The notes: generated by a model not told the origin, from the sequence alone. Positions 54,440 through 63,967 are shown, numbered from the stretch's first letter. The stretch: DNA of 64,000 bases from SG8-4 sp964598225 (GCA_964598225.1 CAZRBG010000013.1:33416-97415), one strand, 5' to 3'. Made by a program: numbers and translations.

Positions 54440-54651
54440 CTTCTTGGCTTTGAGGTAGATGTTTACTTGCTATAGTCATGTTAATATCTATCTTGTCCGA
54501 TTGTCATTCTTGTTTGTTTTACCTGTTCTACTTCTGTCAGAATCTTCTGGGTGTGAAGCACAATTCTGCACGGTAGATATTGACTTGCGGGTGAATATTT
54601 TGTAAGAACAGAACTGATTGAGATAGTCTAACCTCTGAAAGGAGGAATATC

Positions 54652-55080
54652 ATGTGTAACAGAGTGATTCTTCTGATTTGTTTTGTTGTAATTCTGAGTC
54701 TCGGCGGCGATGTCTTGGCCAAGGATCTGAATCCACCGGACTTTGCCGGCGGAAACCAAACGGGTGTGATCATTTGGGGATTTGATGAAGACAGCGACCA
54801 GCCCACAGGTTTTAGATACCTTCCCCGATCAAGAGACGAAAAAGAAGGAAACAGATTTGGCTTCCGCTACTACGATGACAGTTGGGAATGGCAAGAGGGG
54901 GGCTACCTGGCCATGGTGGGTGTTGAGGAAAGTCTCGTTATGCCCCTGCCTGCCGGCGATGGCGCCAACAGTAACTGCCACATCGGCTCGTTCAACGGCA
55001 AGGTGTATCAACCTGAGACGCCGAAAAAGCTCCGTTTCAACCACGGCGGCCGTTACTACGCAGCACAGACTTTCAGAGAC
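54652..55080 (+). pseudogene. Secreted hypothetical protein, 3' end lost at a rearrangement
   Basis: AAAGGAGG before the ATG, signal peptide (NRVILLICFVVILSLGGDVL), then a soluble domain with GGNQTGVIIWGFDEDSDQPT and FGFRYYDDSWEWQEGGYLAM. From about 55080 the frame (to a stop at 55191) runs antisense through the end of the Gfo/Idh gene and reads as non-protein-like sequence, so the true C-terminus is missing. No family recognised. It occupies the cargo position after a pseudopilin. Confidence 0.6.
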
Positions 55081-56535
55081 ACGTCTGGCAGAGCGCCTCG
55101 CCGCATTCAAATGGCGCTTCATATCTCTCAACCATCTCTGTATTCACTCTGTATTCACGGCCGACGTATTGGTTTGCACCAGCCGGGCTGAGCACCTTCA
55201 TATTCTTGCTGTCCCATTCGATAGGTTCGCCGGCCTGGAGAGCGATGTTTCCCAGCAGGACCATCTCTGTTAGAGCCGAAGAATACTCGAAACAGTAACA
55301 GGGTTGTTCACCTCTCTTACAGGCCTCCACCCATATGTGTTCGTGGTTACCCAGCCAGTCGTGCTCCCAGGATCCGGCCAGTCGATCCACATTCTTGGGG
55401 GGCTTGAACAATTTCCATCTCGATTCAGACAGAAGCATGGGTATGTCGTCGTCGGGATCGTTGACGTTTACTACGTCCCCGCACATTAGTGTCCCTTTGT
55501 CGCTGACGAATATGGCGCCGTTGGCATCCAGTTCCCTGTTGGGCGGCATGCCTTCCGGCTTGGCAGGCCTCCTGCCGCCATCGTACCAGTGCACGGTTAA
55601 TTCCGGTCTGTCTGCGGAAGCCGGGAAGATATAGCGTATGTGTGAAGAGTTCGGCCACGCCTGGCCGCTCAATCCTGTTGACTCGGCCTCTACTCGAAAG
55701 CGGTCGATCTTGTCAAGTTCCAGTATCCAGAACGGAGCGTCCATCACGTGACAGCCCATTGCGCCCAGAGCGCCCGTGCCGAAATCTCGCCAGCCGCGCC
55801 AGTTAAACGGATGGTAGCCCGGATTGTACGCCCTTTCGGGCGCGGGCCCCAGCCAAAGATCCCAGTTTAGTGTTTCGGGTGCCGGTTTGCCCGGCAGCCG
55901 GACAGACATTCCCTGTGGCCAGGTCGGTCTTCTTGTCCAGCAGTGGACCTCCCTGACAGTCCCTACTGCTCCGGCCCTTATCCAGCCTCGGGTCTTTCTG
56001 ATGACCGGACTCGAATGTCTCTGGTTGCCCATTTGGGCGGTTACACTGGTTTCGCCGGCGATTTCGGACAGTCGGCGAGCCTCCCTGACATTATGGGCAA
56101 GAGGCATCTGGGTGTAGACGTGCTTTTTCCTTCGCATAGCCTCGGCCGTGATCACGGCGTGGCTACGATTACAGCATCAATTTCTTCGACCTTGTCAAGC
56201 ATCCTGCGATAATCTTTGAATCTCTTTGCTTTTGGAAATCGCTTGAACGGCACGGATGCCCGTTTCCAGTCCACATCGCAGAGTGCCACCACGTTTTCAG
56301 GAAAGTCCAGCCTCGGATTGCCGAGGTTCTTGGTTCCGATACAGTTCTCAAGTGTGGTGTAACCCATAGACCCCAGGCCCACACAGGCGATATTCATTTT
56401 ATCTATGGGCGATTTGGTGCCTCTTCCCATCGAAATGTTCGGCAAAAAAATGGGCGCGGCTGTCGTGGCAGCACCGATTAAGAAATTCCGCCGGTCGATC
56501 TCTTTTGTGTGACTGCTATCTATTGTGTATTCCAT
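55077..56535 (-). pseudogene. Gfo/Idh/MocA oxidoreductase, frameshifted by a small deletion
   Basis: N-terminal signal with IDRRNFLIGAATTAAPIF, Rossmann motif IACVGLGSMG, and DYRRMLDKVEEIDAVIVATP, where the frame ends at 56152. The rest continues in another frame: VITAEAMRRKKHVYTQMPLA (the EKP-like motif is TQMPLA), then the substrate domain (GAVGTVREVHCWTRRPTWPQ, LGAMGCHVMDAPFWILELDK). The normal DHWHA between ATP and VITAEAM is missing; loss of 16 bases between two CACGCCG copies would produce exactly this. The C-terminus is abnormal after GREYR, where the convergent gene has been joined. Product predicted non-functional. Confidence 0.85.
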
Positions 56536-56569
56536 ATTTACTCCGGTCTACTACTATTCGCCGTTGAAG

Positions 56570-57000
56570 CTACTTGGCGAGCGTCACGAGAAGTTCTCCG
56601 CCCTTTTTGTCTCCTATACACATCAGGTAACCGTCCTTTGTGGATAAATAAAGATTACCATACGCAGCGATTAGCCCATCGAAGGCGGGAAGCCTGGAGA
56701 GACCGTATTCCTTCAGCTTTTCTCCGCTTTCAGCCGAGACAACCCAAAGCTTGGCGCCTTTCTTGCCTTCGAATGCAGCCATAGGATCATCTTTTGGCAC
56801 CACATCCGGATTCAAGGTCCCGTCTGCGGCCGTGGGAGTAAAAACCGCCGCCAGGCGCCATCGATCACGGCGAGCTGCTCGTGCATGATAACAAAGCAGT
56901 GTATGCAGTAAGAGTCCACAAATCTCGAGGGCACGGAGGATACATTGGACCGGAAACAAGTCGGAAGAAACCGATAAGTGACGAACAAATTTGCCGCAAA
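56570..57000 (-). pseudogene. PQQ-like propeller remnant with inverted segment
   Basis: On the minus strand, 56865-56570 encodes a propeller C-terminus: TPTAADGTLNPDVVPKDDPM, GKKGAKLWVVSAESGEKLKE, LPAFDGLIAAYGNLYLSTKD. Immediately beyond 56865 the plus strand instead encodes GELLVHDNKAVYAVRVHKSR, which also looks like a propeller blade but in opposite orientation, so part of the gene is inverted. The rest of the protein is gone. It sits before the Gfo/Idh gene, as the propeller genes do at 2-9 kb. Confidence 0.7.
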
Positions 57001-57245
57001 CATAAGCCCATGAGAAGTGACCTGGCACGCCCAAGGTTGCCTGTTTCACGGAACTTCAAAACATTCCAAAGCCACAGCGACATTCTGTCACTGTTTGCGC
57101 GATATAGAATCCGGTTCTGCCAGAGTTGGTCCGAATGAAAGGATCCGCCAGCTCCATAGTCTAAGGACTTTTAGTGTTTGTTTACCAAGAGATTTTGCGA
57201 TTATAGATTAACCGCTTGGTTGACAAAAATAACTCGCCTGGCCGG
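57001..57245. other. Degenerate spacer in the glycan operon
   Basis: About 245 bases between the inverted propeller fragment and the MGH1-like glycosidase gene; no supportable gene or clear control element. Confidence 0.4.
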
Positions 57246-58625
57246 TCAGCCGGGAATTCGCTTATCTCGTAACTTCAATGTATGCTTCTTCGTAAGACCA
57301 TCGAGCATCATCGTCACCAGGGTACTGCTCATGCAATAATCCTTGACACCTATACCTTTGCCCGAAACGGAATCGTAATGTTCGTTGATTCCGTTCTCGA
57401 TTGCGTTGGCGATGGTTCTGTCACAGATGTCAGCGGCGAGATCTACGTGCCCGTAGGCGGCCAGCCCGCCGGCGATTTGGTAGTTGGTGGGAGGCCACAC
57501 GTCACCCCGCCAGAAGCCGCTGGATTTCCATCGCGGATCCGTGCGATCGACCGTCGGAACCGGAAGCGGCGTCTGCCAGTGAGGGGAGGCCAGCGCCTCG
57601 GCCATGCGCCGGGCCATCTTTCCGGTGGGAACGCCCGCGGCCAGTGGAATCCAGCTTCCGATGGTTGCGACTCGGATCTTCTCAAGCGTGTCGCGTTTGA
57701 CCGAGAGGAACGTTCCGGCCTCCTGGTCCCACATGTGGTCGCGCATTGCTTTGACTGCCTTTTCGATCCGACGTTTTCGACGCGATGCCATATTGTGGTC
57801 CCCGACGATTTCTGCCAGCCGGGCGAGGCTCCGTTCGCCCATGATGAGGTATGACGTGTTACCCGTCACACAGATGTCGCCATACCAGGCAGCTTCATTG
57901 GGACCTTTGCGCGAGGGATGAGCCACCAGCTTGAGGTCATCCATATTGCATTCATAGTCGAACGTTTCCCATCGCGCATGCTGCAGTTTCCCGCTGTATG
58001 AACCCACTGTCACCAGTCCAATATTGGTCACATCCCGCTCACGCCAGTACCAGTCGTGAAACCGTTCGAGCCGGCCCAGACACTGTTTGAGAAGCTGCTC
58101 GTCGCCGTTACGATGATAAACGCGCTCAACTCCCCAGGCCAGGATCGGTATCTGCGAAAATTGTCGAACCTCTTGCGGTGCGGTCTTGATCGCGACGGTA
58201 ATCATGTCCTGCGCGTAGTCGGGCATCCTGCTGTTCCAGCGATCCTGGAAGTCCCAGTAATTTTGAAAGATGTCCCGGATCAGCTTTTTCTTGCCGGGCA
58301 GAATGCTCAACAGATCCACCACGAACATCGAGTCCCAGATCCACTGGCCCTTATAATAAGGCCCGCCGGGCCATATCCAGTTGCGCTTAAGCGGCTCGGT
58401 TGGCAGAAGGATTTTGTCGAGGATGCACTTGCGAAACACATCCTCAGTCAGCTTGAGCGTCTCTTCCCTGGTCGATTGGAAATGGGAGCGAATGTCGGCC
58501 GAGGCGGCGTCGGAAAACACCCGGCCGCTCGGGGCCGGGTCGTCTTTGGCGAATGCCAGATCGTCGAACCAGAGCGGAAGCATCATTCCGCTGCCGGCGA
58601 TTTTGAGGAATTGACGTCGTCTCAT
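57246..58625 (-). CDS. MGH1-like (GH63/GH37-type) glycoside hydrolase, Tat-exported
   Basis: Twin-arginine-type signal (RRRQFLKIAGSGMMLPLW), then an (alpha/alpha)6-barrel enzyme. Recognisable parts are YYKGQWIWDSMFVVDLLSIL, MPDYAQDMITVAIKTAPQEV, ESNMDD-like YECNMDDLKLVAH, and the conserved C-terminal FWRGDVWPPTNYQIAGGLAA and NEHYDSVSGKGIGVKDYCMS. This clan covers trehalases, glucosidases of GH63 and related debranching enzymes; the precise sugar is not resolvable. The start overlaps the GH2 stop by ATGA, indicating coupled translation in one operon. Confidence 0.85.
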   Translation of the reverse strand: MRRRQFLKIAGSGMMLPLWFDDLAFAKDDPAPSGRVFSDAASADIRSHFQSTREETLKLTEDVFRKCILDKILLPTEPLKRNWIWPGGPYYKGQWIWDSMFVVDLLSILPGKKKLIRDIFQNYWDFQDRWNSRMPDYAQDMITVAIKTAPQEVRQFSQIPILAWGVERVYHRNGDEQLLKQCLGRLERFHDWYWRERDVTNIGLVTVGSYSGKLQHARWETFDYECNMDDLKLVAHPSRKGPNEAAWYGDICVTGNTSYLIMGERSLARLAEIVGDHNMASRRKRRIEKAVKAMRDHMWDQEAGTFLSVKRDTLEKIRVATIGSWIPLAAGVPTGKMARRMAEALASPHWQTPLPVPTVDRTDPRWKSSGFWRGDVWPPTNYQIAGGLAAYGHVDLAADICDRTIANAIENGINEHYDSVSGKGIGVKDYCMSSTLVTMMLDGLTKKHTLKLRDKRIPG

Positions 58626-61498
58626 TGGGTATCTCCGGGAAGTAGTCTTCTGAGCAGTTTGTTATCGATCTCTGCCCCGGGAGCAAATTTTTGAGAACCA
58701 GTATATTGTAACAGGCTGTGCAACAGCTGGCGGACTTCCGGTTTATCCTGATGGCCGAGCAGGTCAATTGAACAGATGAGAATCTTGCCTTTGCCGACCT
58801 TTGTCTCGGCTATGAGACCAAGCTTGTGGTTGGTGACGAAATTATCGATCACCTGAACCGTGGGGCGGTAATCCTCCGGCGTATCGTCGAACATGATCGG
58901 CCGGGCGTTTTTCACCAGATGCCACCACTGCCAGTTGCTGTGAAACTCCGTGGGGAAGTTGGCAAGGGCCGGGGTGTTCGGATCGCAGAGGATGCCCAGG
59001 GTGCCCGGAGGTGGTTTTTGACCCCGCTTGCGCGCCGCTGCGGCGAACATCGGCGACCAGAACTCAGTCTGGAATTGACCCTCGACGCTATGAGGCAGTT
59101 TGTCCAGTTCCGGAATCAACAGCACTTTGCCCCCGGCGGCCAGATGTTTCTGCGTTTCGGCCGCGGCAAAGCGGCGCGCAAGCAGAACGCCATCGGGCAC
59201 GGAGGTGTCAACCTTCGCCGGATAGACCCAGATCGGGTAATGGTTGCGATACTCCGTCCGGTCGATAGAGATCGTGATCATCAGTTTCTGCGGAGCGGCG
59301 ATGCGGGCCAACGGAAACGCGAACATATCGACATCGAAAACATTGCCCTGCTCGATAGTCGTGCGAACGAATGCGTCGCCGGCAATCTTGTGGTGCCGGT
59401 TGTCGGTTACGGTCCATGTGACTTTGGCGTCGGGGATATCCGCCGGGCCGTAGTGGGCCACCTGCACGCGTCCGATGAACATTTCATCCGTTGTCCAGGT
59501 GTACTTTTTCATGCGCAGCAGGGGAACCGTTTCGCAACAATACTCCCGCCGTTCGGACGGTTCTATGATTCCCTTCGACTCCATGAAGACGTTGAGCATT
59601 CCCACCAGTGCCGTGCCCTGGCCGGGGAAGTCCTGGATGTCGAGCAGGTGAAAGCCGCCCATATCCGGCGTCCGGAGTACTGCTTCAATATCTTCGCGCT
59701 TGCAAATGGCCGACAGCGCCCCCGACGCGCGTACGAAATCATGGGCTTGGTCCAGCATGCCGGCTTCGCCGAGTCGCTCACGGGCGATCTCGTAGTTTCG
59801 TCCTCGCGTGACCCCGGTGAACCTTGGGATATCGCGAAAGTCGGGCGAAACCTGAAATTCAGCGATCTCGTGGCTTATCAACGGCACGGGCACTCCGCTG
59901 ATCGAATCGCTGTAATCTACCATCGTGGAAGGCGGCCGGAACTCGATATGCGCACCGAGAAAGTCGCCCTGAAAAAAAGCTCCGCGCAGCGGCATGGTTT
60001 TACCGGTCTTGCAGGTCACCCAGAAATCATCGCCCTCGGCAAGACTTGGATTCCAGTGCATATTGTTCGATCCCTGGGCGTAGAGACGGCGCGGGTCGGT
60101 CTGCTTGAAGTGCGCGACCAACTCATACATGGCTTTTCTTCGGCCCAGTTCGTTGCCGAGAGTGTACATGACGAACGAGGGGTGATTGCCAAAGTGCTTG
60201 AAGATCAGTTCACTTTCGCGCTTTCCGTAATCGTAGAGCGAGACTTCAGTTTCGGAGCTTTCCATATCAAGCCGGTCAATGTTGTAATATGCCGCCTCTT
60301 CGCTTTCAGATGCGTTGAAGCCGCTGCGTTTGTTCGGAAACTCCGGCTGAAAATAGATGCCCAATTCGTCGGCCGCTTCAAACGCCGCTTTTGGCGGGCA
60401 CCACGAGTGAAAGCGAACATGGTTGAGGCCCCAATCCTTGAGGATCGACAACACGCGCCGCCAGCCGGCCTTGTCCATCGGTGGGTAGCCGGTAAGCGGA
60501 TAGAAACAGCAATCGATCCGCCCACGCAGAAAAACCCGTCGGTCATTGATCATCAGGCGGTTACGGTCCGCCGTGAAATCACGCATGCCGAAGTTGACCG
60601 ATCGCCGATCACGGAATTGCTCGTCGCCTGTTTTTGCTTCAAGGCTCAAGGTCAACTGAAGCATTGCCGGTTGGAATTCGTCCCAAAGCGACACATTTGT
60701 GCCTGGTTCATAGATGAACTCGATGATATTTTCCTGCCCATTCGCCTTGACCTTGACAGATTGGGTCTGGAATGTCGTAGGTTCGTCAACGTTGTAGCTC
60801 TTGCAGTCTACTGTGATTTGTCCTGATGCCGTTTTGCCAGTTACATTTCCGATTACCGCGCGAATCCGGGCTTTCTTTTCTTTTGCGTTCGGATAGACCT
60901 GTATGTCATCGAGCCAGACCGGGGCCGTTGCGCGAAGCTCGATCCTGCCGATGATGCCGTTCCAGTTGGTCTGAGTTCGTTCATCAACCGCATGGGCCGG
61001 GCCGACGGGCGGCAGTTTGGCGTTATCGACAAGTATCGTGATCGTATGTTCGCCCGGCGTCATTGCTTCGGTCACGTCGAAAACCTGGGGAGCACTGAGT
61101 GTGTCTTCCCAGCCGCAAAAAGTCTCGTCCACCCAAACTCGAGTGTGCTTGGTCCGCTCCAAAAACAGCGTAATTCGCTTGCCTTTCCAGGCTTCGGGAA
61201 TCGTCACTCGGCGCTGATACCAAGCCGGCCCCTTCCAATACCACACCCGCGAGAGCCTGTCGACGCGTTGTTCGTCCTTTTTGATGCCCTTGTGGTTCTC
61301 ATCAGTCGTTCCGGGCAGTTGGACGGTATCGTCAAACTCCCGGGCAAACCATTTTTCTGTTACGCCAGCATCATCGGCATCGAGTCGGAATTTCCAGGTT
61401 CCTGCCAATGAGAGCGTTGTCTCGCTTGCCAAAACAGCATGAACGTGGCCCACGACTATTGCCAGAAGCAGAAGCAGTTGTTTGAATTTCTTTTTCAT
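58622..61498 (-). CDS. GH2-family glycoside hydrolase, secreted
   Basis: Signal peptide (LLLLLAIVVGHVHAVLASE), sugar-binding jelly-roll (LSLAGTWKFRLDADDAGVTE, VWYWKGPAWYQRRVTIPEAW, WNGIIGRIELRA), immunoglobulin-like domain, and a TIM barrel with DWGLNHVRFHSWCPPKAAFE, the acid/base Glu450 in TLGNELGR and the candidate nucleophile Glu544 in LISHEIAEFQ. GH2 members are beta-galactosidases, glucuronidases, mannosidases and others; this one cannot be subdivided. The long C-terminal region (GKVLLIPELDKLPHS, GKGKILICSIDLL) resembles the glutamine-amidotransferase-like domain found on some GH2 enzymes. Coupled to the neighbouring genes on both sides by ATGA overlaps. Confidence 0.9.
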   Translation of the reverse strand: MKKKFKQLLLLLAIVVGHVHAVLASETTLSLAGTWKFRLDADDAGVTEKWFAREFDDTVQLPGTTDENHKGIKKDEQRVDRLSRVWYWKGPAWYQRRVTIPEAWKGKRITLFLERTKHTRVWVDETFCGWEDTLSAPQVFDVTEAMTPGEHTITILVDNAKLPPVGPAHAVDERTQTNWNGIIGRIELRATAPVWLDDIQVYPNAKEKKARIRAVIGNVTGKTASGQITVDCKSYNVDEPTTFQTQSVKVKANGQENIIEFIYEPGTNVSLWDEFQPAMLQLTLSLEAKTGDEQFRDRRSVNFGMRDFTADRNRLMINDRRVFLRGRIDCCFYPLTGYPPMDKAGWRRVLSILKDWGLNHVRFHSWCPPKAAFEAADELGIYFQPEFPNKRSGFNASESEEAAYYNIDRLDMESSETEVSLYDYGKRESELIFKHFGNHPSFVMYTLGNELGRRKAMYELVAHFKQTDPRRLYAQGSNNMHWNPSLAEGDDFWVTCKTGKTMPLRGAFFQGDFLGAHIEFRPPSTMVDYSDSISGVPVPLISHEIAEFQVSPDFRDIPRFTGVTRGRNYEIARERLGEAGMLDQAHDFVRASGALSAICKREDIEAVLRTPDMGGFHLLDIQDFPGQGTALVGMLNVFMESKGIIEPSERREYCCETVPLLRMKKYTWTTDEMFIGRVQVAHYGPADIPDAKVTWTVTDNRHHKIAGDAFVRTTIEQGNVFDVDMFAFPLARIAAPQKLMITISIDRTEYRNHYPIWVYPAKVDTSVPDGVLLARRFAAAETQKHLAAGGKVLLIPELDKLPHSVEGQFQTEFWSPMFAAAARKRGQKPPPGTLGILCDPNTPALANFPTEFHSNWQWWHLVKNARPIMFDDTPEDYRPTVQVIDNFVTNHKLGLIAETKVGKGKILICSIDLLGHQDKPEVRQLLHSLLQYTGSQKFAPGAEIDNKLLRRLLPGDTQ

Positions 61499-63519
61499 AA
61501 CTTATGTCTTTGACTGTGCGTGTCTTTAATCATTTTCTGTCTTGATGGTCGGCCGTCCGGAAAGTACATATCTATAATGTCCTGCAGGGCTGCCTCGGCG
61601 GCTATACCGTGAGATTCTTCGTACTTTGGCAGCCATGTGTAATACCAACCCTCGCCATAGAGGGGGTTTCTTCCTTTGCGAATACCTCTGGGATTGACAA
61701 TCTTGGCATGTAAAGCAAACTCGGCATTGTTCATCGGAATGAGAGTTTTGTAATGGACCAGCCGGTCGTAGATCAATGGCGAAGGTTTGACAACCTCCTT
61801 TTCCATTGCTTTTTTTAGGGCACCATTGTCTTCAGGGTGAATTCCCCAGAAGTGAATTAAAGGTCTGAGATCTGCGCCTGCCGTTCTGGACATCCTCAAG
61901 ATACGGCTGTCCGTTGGATCGGTGTTGCGGGGATATTCAATTCCCTTAAGGTAATCTAAATTCACTGAACGCCAGAAATCCTCTAAGGCTTTCCAGTCAA
62001 AGAGTTTGACAATTTCTACATATTTGCCGTAGCCGCGGTGCTGGTATCTGACTTCATTGCGCGGGCTGTTGGAAATGTCCATCGGCTTTCCATTTCGGAA
62101 ATTCTCGGTGACCATCCACATGATAGCCGCCTGATCCAGCGAGACATACGGTTTGCTGAACGATCTGCCGAACGCCGTATCGAGGTCGACGCCGAAGCCT
62201 TTGTTCAGTACTGCAACATATGGCAGGTTGACCACCGCTTCAACTTCTCCCCGGAATTTTGTGAATAATTGAGCATGGCCCAATTCGTGAAAGATTGTCT
62301 GGCCGGCAGACTGCGGGCCTTTGAGCAACCAATGGTCGCTATGGCCGTTTTCCTGTTTGTTCGGATTATAGCGAAAATTCGACTGGGGATATCCGGGAAA
62401 ATTGGCGCTGCCTCTGAAGATAACGTCAACTTGTAGATAAAGCACGGTCTTGGGGCGTATCAGCGGCTTACCAAAGAGTTCGGAAACAATATCCATTGAT
62501 TTGTCCCAGTCCCGCATCAGAGTAACAGGATCGTCGTAATTGTAAATCCATTTGGTGGGCACCTGCATCATGAATTTATCGGATTCGAAGTCCGCCCAGG
62601 GACCGGGATGATGACGTTCGATCTTTTGCCACTGCTCGAGCGTCGTCTTGTCGAAGCTTCTGGCAGAGAAAAAAGGAGAACGCACGGCATTCTTTATCCT
62701 GATTTTCACAATCCCCGCATCCGCCAGGTACGGCACTTCAATATAAATCCCCCCGCCCAAAGGATTGGCGACAGCAGTTTGAATCTTTTCGATAGGATAG
62801 ACAATCGACACGCGGTCCAGTCTGGCAATTCTGGGCTTCTTTCTTAAATCCCATGAATGCGCTCCAACGCGAATACCAAATCCTTTGGCAACTATCGACT
62901 CAGGAACCGTCACTTCGGCGATACTTCCCGGCGCCAGGTAAAAACCCGTCGGACGCCGGGCCGGCTTTTCGTTATCCATGACTGGAATCCCCCAACAGGC
63001 CGGTTGTGAGGCGTTTATCCTTACCTCGTGTTCGACAGAAGGGTCAATCGGCGCATCAACCGCTCCGGGGAAATAGGCGGAAGTCTTAAATGCAGCTCCA
63101 TCGAGAATCTCTCTGAACTTCTTAAGATTTCCGGGCGTGAAAGCATAATCGATCAAGCCCTGCTGAACGGCAAACATCGCACGGTCAAGCTCAAGCCCTC
63201 CGGCCGGCTTTCTCGGAAATACGCCCTGCGTATTTTCGTTCATAAATAGTGGTCCCACTGTGGTTTCGTAGGACTCCACCAGATCGAGCGGTTCGCTGAT
63301 TATTTCGGATGTCTGTCCGATCTGGTCGATGTTCTTTCGGATGATCTCAGTTTGCTGATTTATCTGATCTGCGCTCAAGATCGATGTTTCATTAATATGT
63401 TCCGCGAGCCGGCGCATCGCTGTGGAAAGATCGGTGCGCGAGGAGGATCCAGCCTGCGCAAACGAAATCGGCAGCAATGCAACTGTAAGACTAAAGAGCA
63501 AACAATAATTTCTTCGCAT
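61495..63519 (-). CDS. M60-family (enhancin/mucinase-type) metallopeptidase
   Basis: Signal peptide (CLLFSLTVALLPISFAQAG), an N-terminal all-beta part, and a peptidase domain with HELGH at 411-415 and the following Glu (about 425, KFRGEVE), the HExxH-x(8-28)-E gluzincin pattern of Pfam M60. The segment before it (TKWIYNYDDPVTLMRDWDKS, NFRYNPNKQENGHSDHWLLK) matches the family. M60 enzymes cut O-glycosylated mucin-like proteins. Stop overlaps the GH2 start, so they are coupled. Together with fucosidase and an O-acetylesterase nearby it suggests use of decorated glycoproteins. Confidence 0.85.
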   Translation of the reverse strand: MRRNYCLLFSLTVALLPISFAQAGSSSRTDLSTAMRRLAEHINETSILSADQINQQTEIIRKNIDQIGQTSEIISEPLDLVESYETTVGPLFMNENTQGVFPRKPAGGLELDRAMFAVQQGLIDYAFTPGNLKKFREILDGAAFKTSAYFPGAVDAPIDPSVEHEVRINASQPACWGIPVMDNEKPARRPTGFYLAPGSIAEVTVPESIVAKGFGIRVGAHSWDLRKKPRIARLDRVSIVYPIEKIQTAVANPLGGGIYIEVPYLADAGIVKIRIKNAVRSPFFSARSFDKTTLEQWQKIERHHPGPWADFESDKFMMQVPTKWIYNYDDPVTLMRDWDKSMDIVSELFGKPLIRPKTVLYLQVDVIFRGSANFPGYPQSNFRYNPNKQENGHSDHWLLKGPQSAGQTIFHELGHAQLFTKFRGEVEAVVNLPYVAVLNKGFGVDLDTAFGRSFSKPYVSLDQAAIMWMVTENFRNGKPMDISNSPRNEVRYQHRGYGKYVEIVKLFDWKALEDFWRSVNLDYLKGIEYPRNTDPTDSRILRMSRTAGADLRPLIHFWGIHPEDNGALKKAMEKEVVKPSPLIYDRLVHYKTLIPMNNAEFALHAKIVNPRGIRKGRNPLYGEGWYYTWLPKYEESHGIAAEAALQDIIDMYFPDGRPSRQKMIKDTHSQRHKL

Positions 63520-63577
63520 AGTAGAATTTCCTAAAAGCTTATTGTTTTACAGATTTGGGATTTAACACATGGTGCAG

Positions 63578-63966
63578 TTAGTTGTCCTTGTTGACCAACA
63601 AGTCCGCCATCGCCCAGCCGAGCAAATTGCCGACGTCCATGTAGGTTTCAGCATTATGATTGTAGTGATAACCGGCGCCGCTTGGAGAAATGGTCTTGTC
63701 TCGCCAGAAATCACGGGCTTCAACGGTCCTGACGTTGCCTTTAAACTCCGGATACTTGCCCTTTTCGCCGCTGACGGCAAGCTGGGCATTGGCAACCGTC
63801 AGGCCGGGGCCTTTCAAATCCCATCCGCCGAACGCAATAGTGGCAAGCACGAACTTTGCATCGGGCGCGTTGAAGTCCTTGCGAAGGGTCTTTATCAGGT
63901 GCACGAGGTTCTGTTGGTAGCGGCTTGCATGAGCCGGGTTCTGATCCGAATGGCACTTCCATAAGT
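63578..63966 (-). pseudogene. SASA-type sialate O-acetylesterase, C-terminal fragment
   Basis: The readable part is CHSDQNPAHASRYQQNLVHL then IKTLRKDFNAPDAKFVLATI, VEARDFWRDKTISPSGAGYH and YNHNAETYMDVGNLLGWAMA. This matches the end of the SASA/DUF303 SGNH esterase family, including the C-terminal His in YHYNHNAE. Upstream of CHSD the frame meets a stop at about 63967 instead of the rest of the enzyme, so the N-terminal two-thirds, with the catalytic Ser, is lost. It is the first gene of the operon remaining in this window. Confidence 0.75.
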
Positions 63967-63967
63967 A

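Noticed and set aside
58826..60826. Open frame of 666 codons on the plus strand
   Set aside because: It is antisense to the GH2 gene, which has clear catalytic motifs, signal peptide and coupled neighbours; the antisense product resembles nothing.
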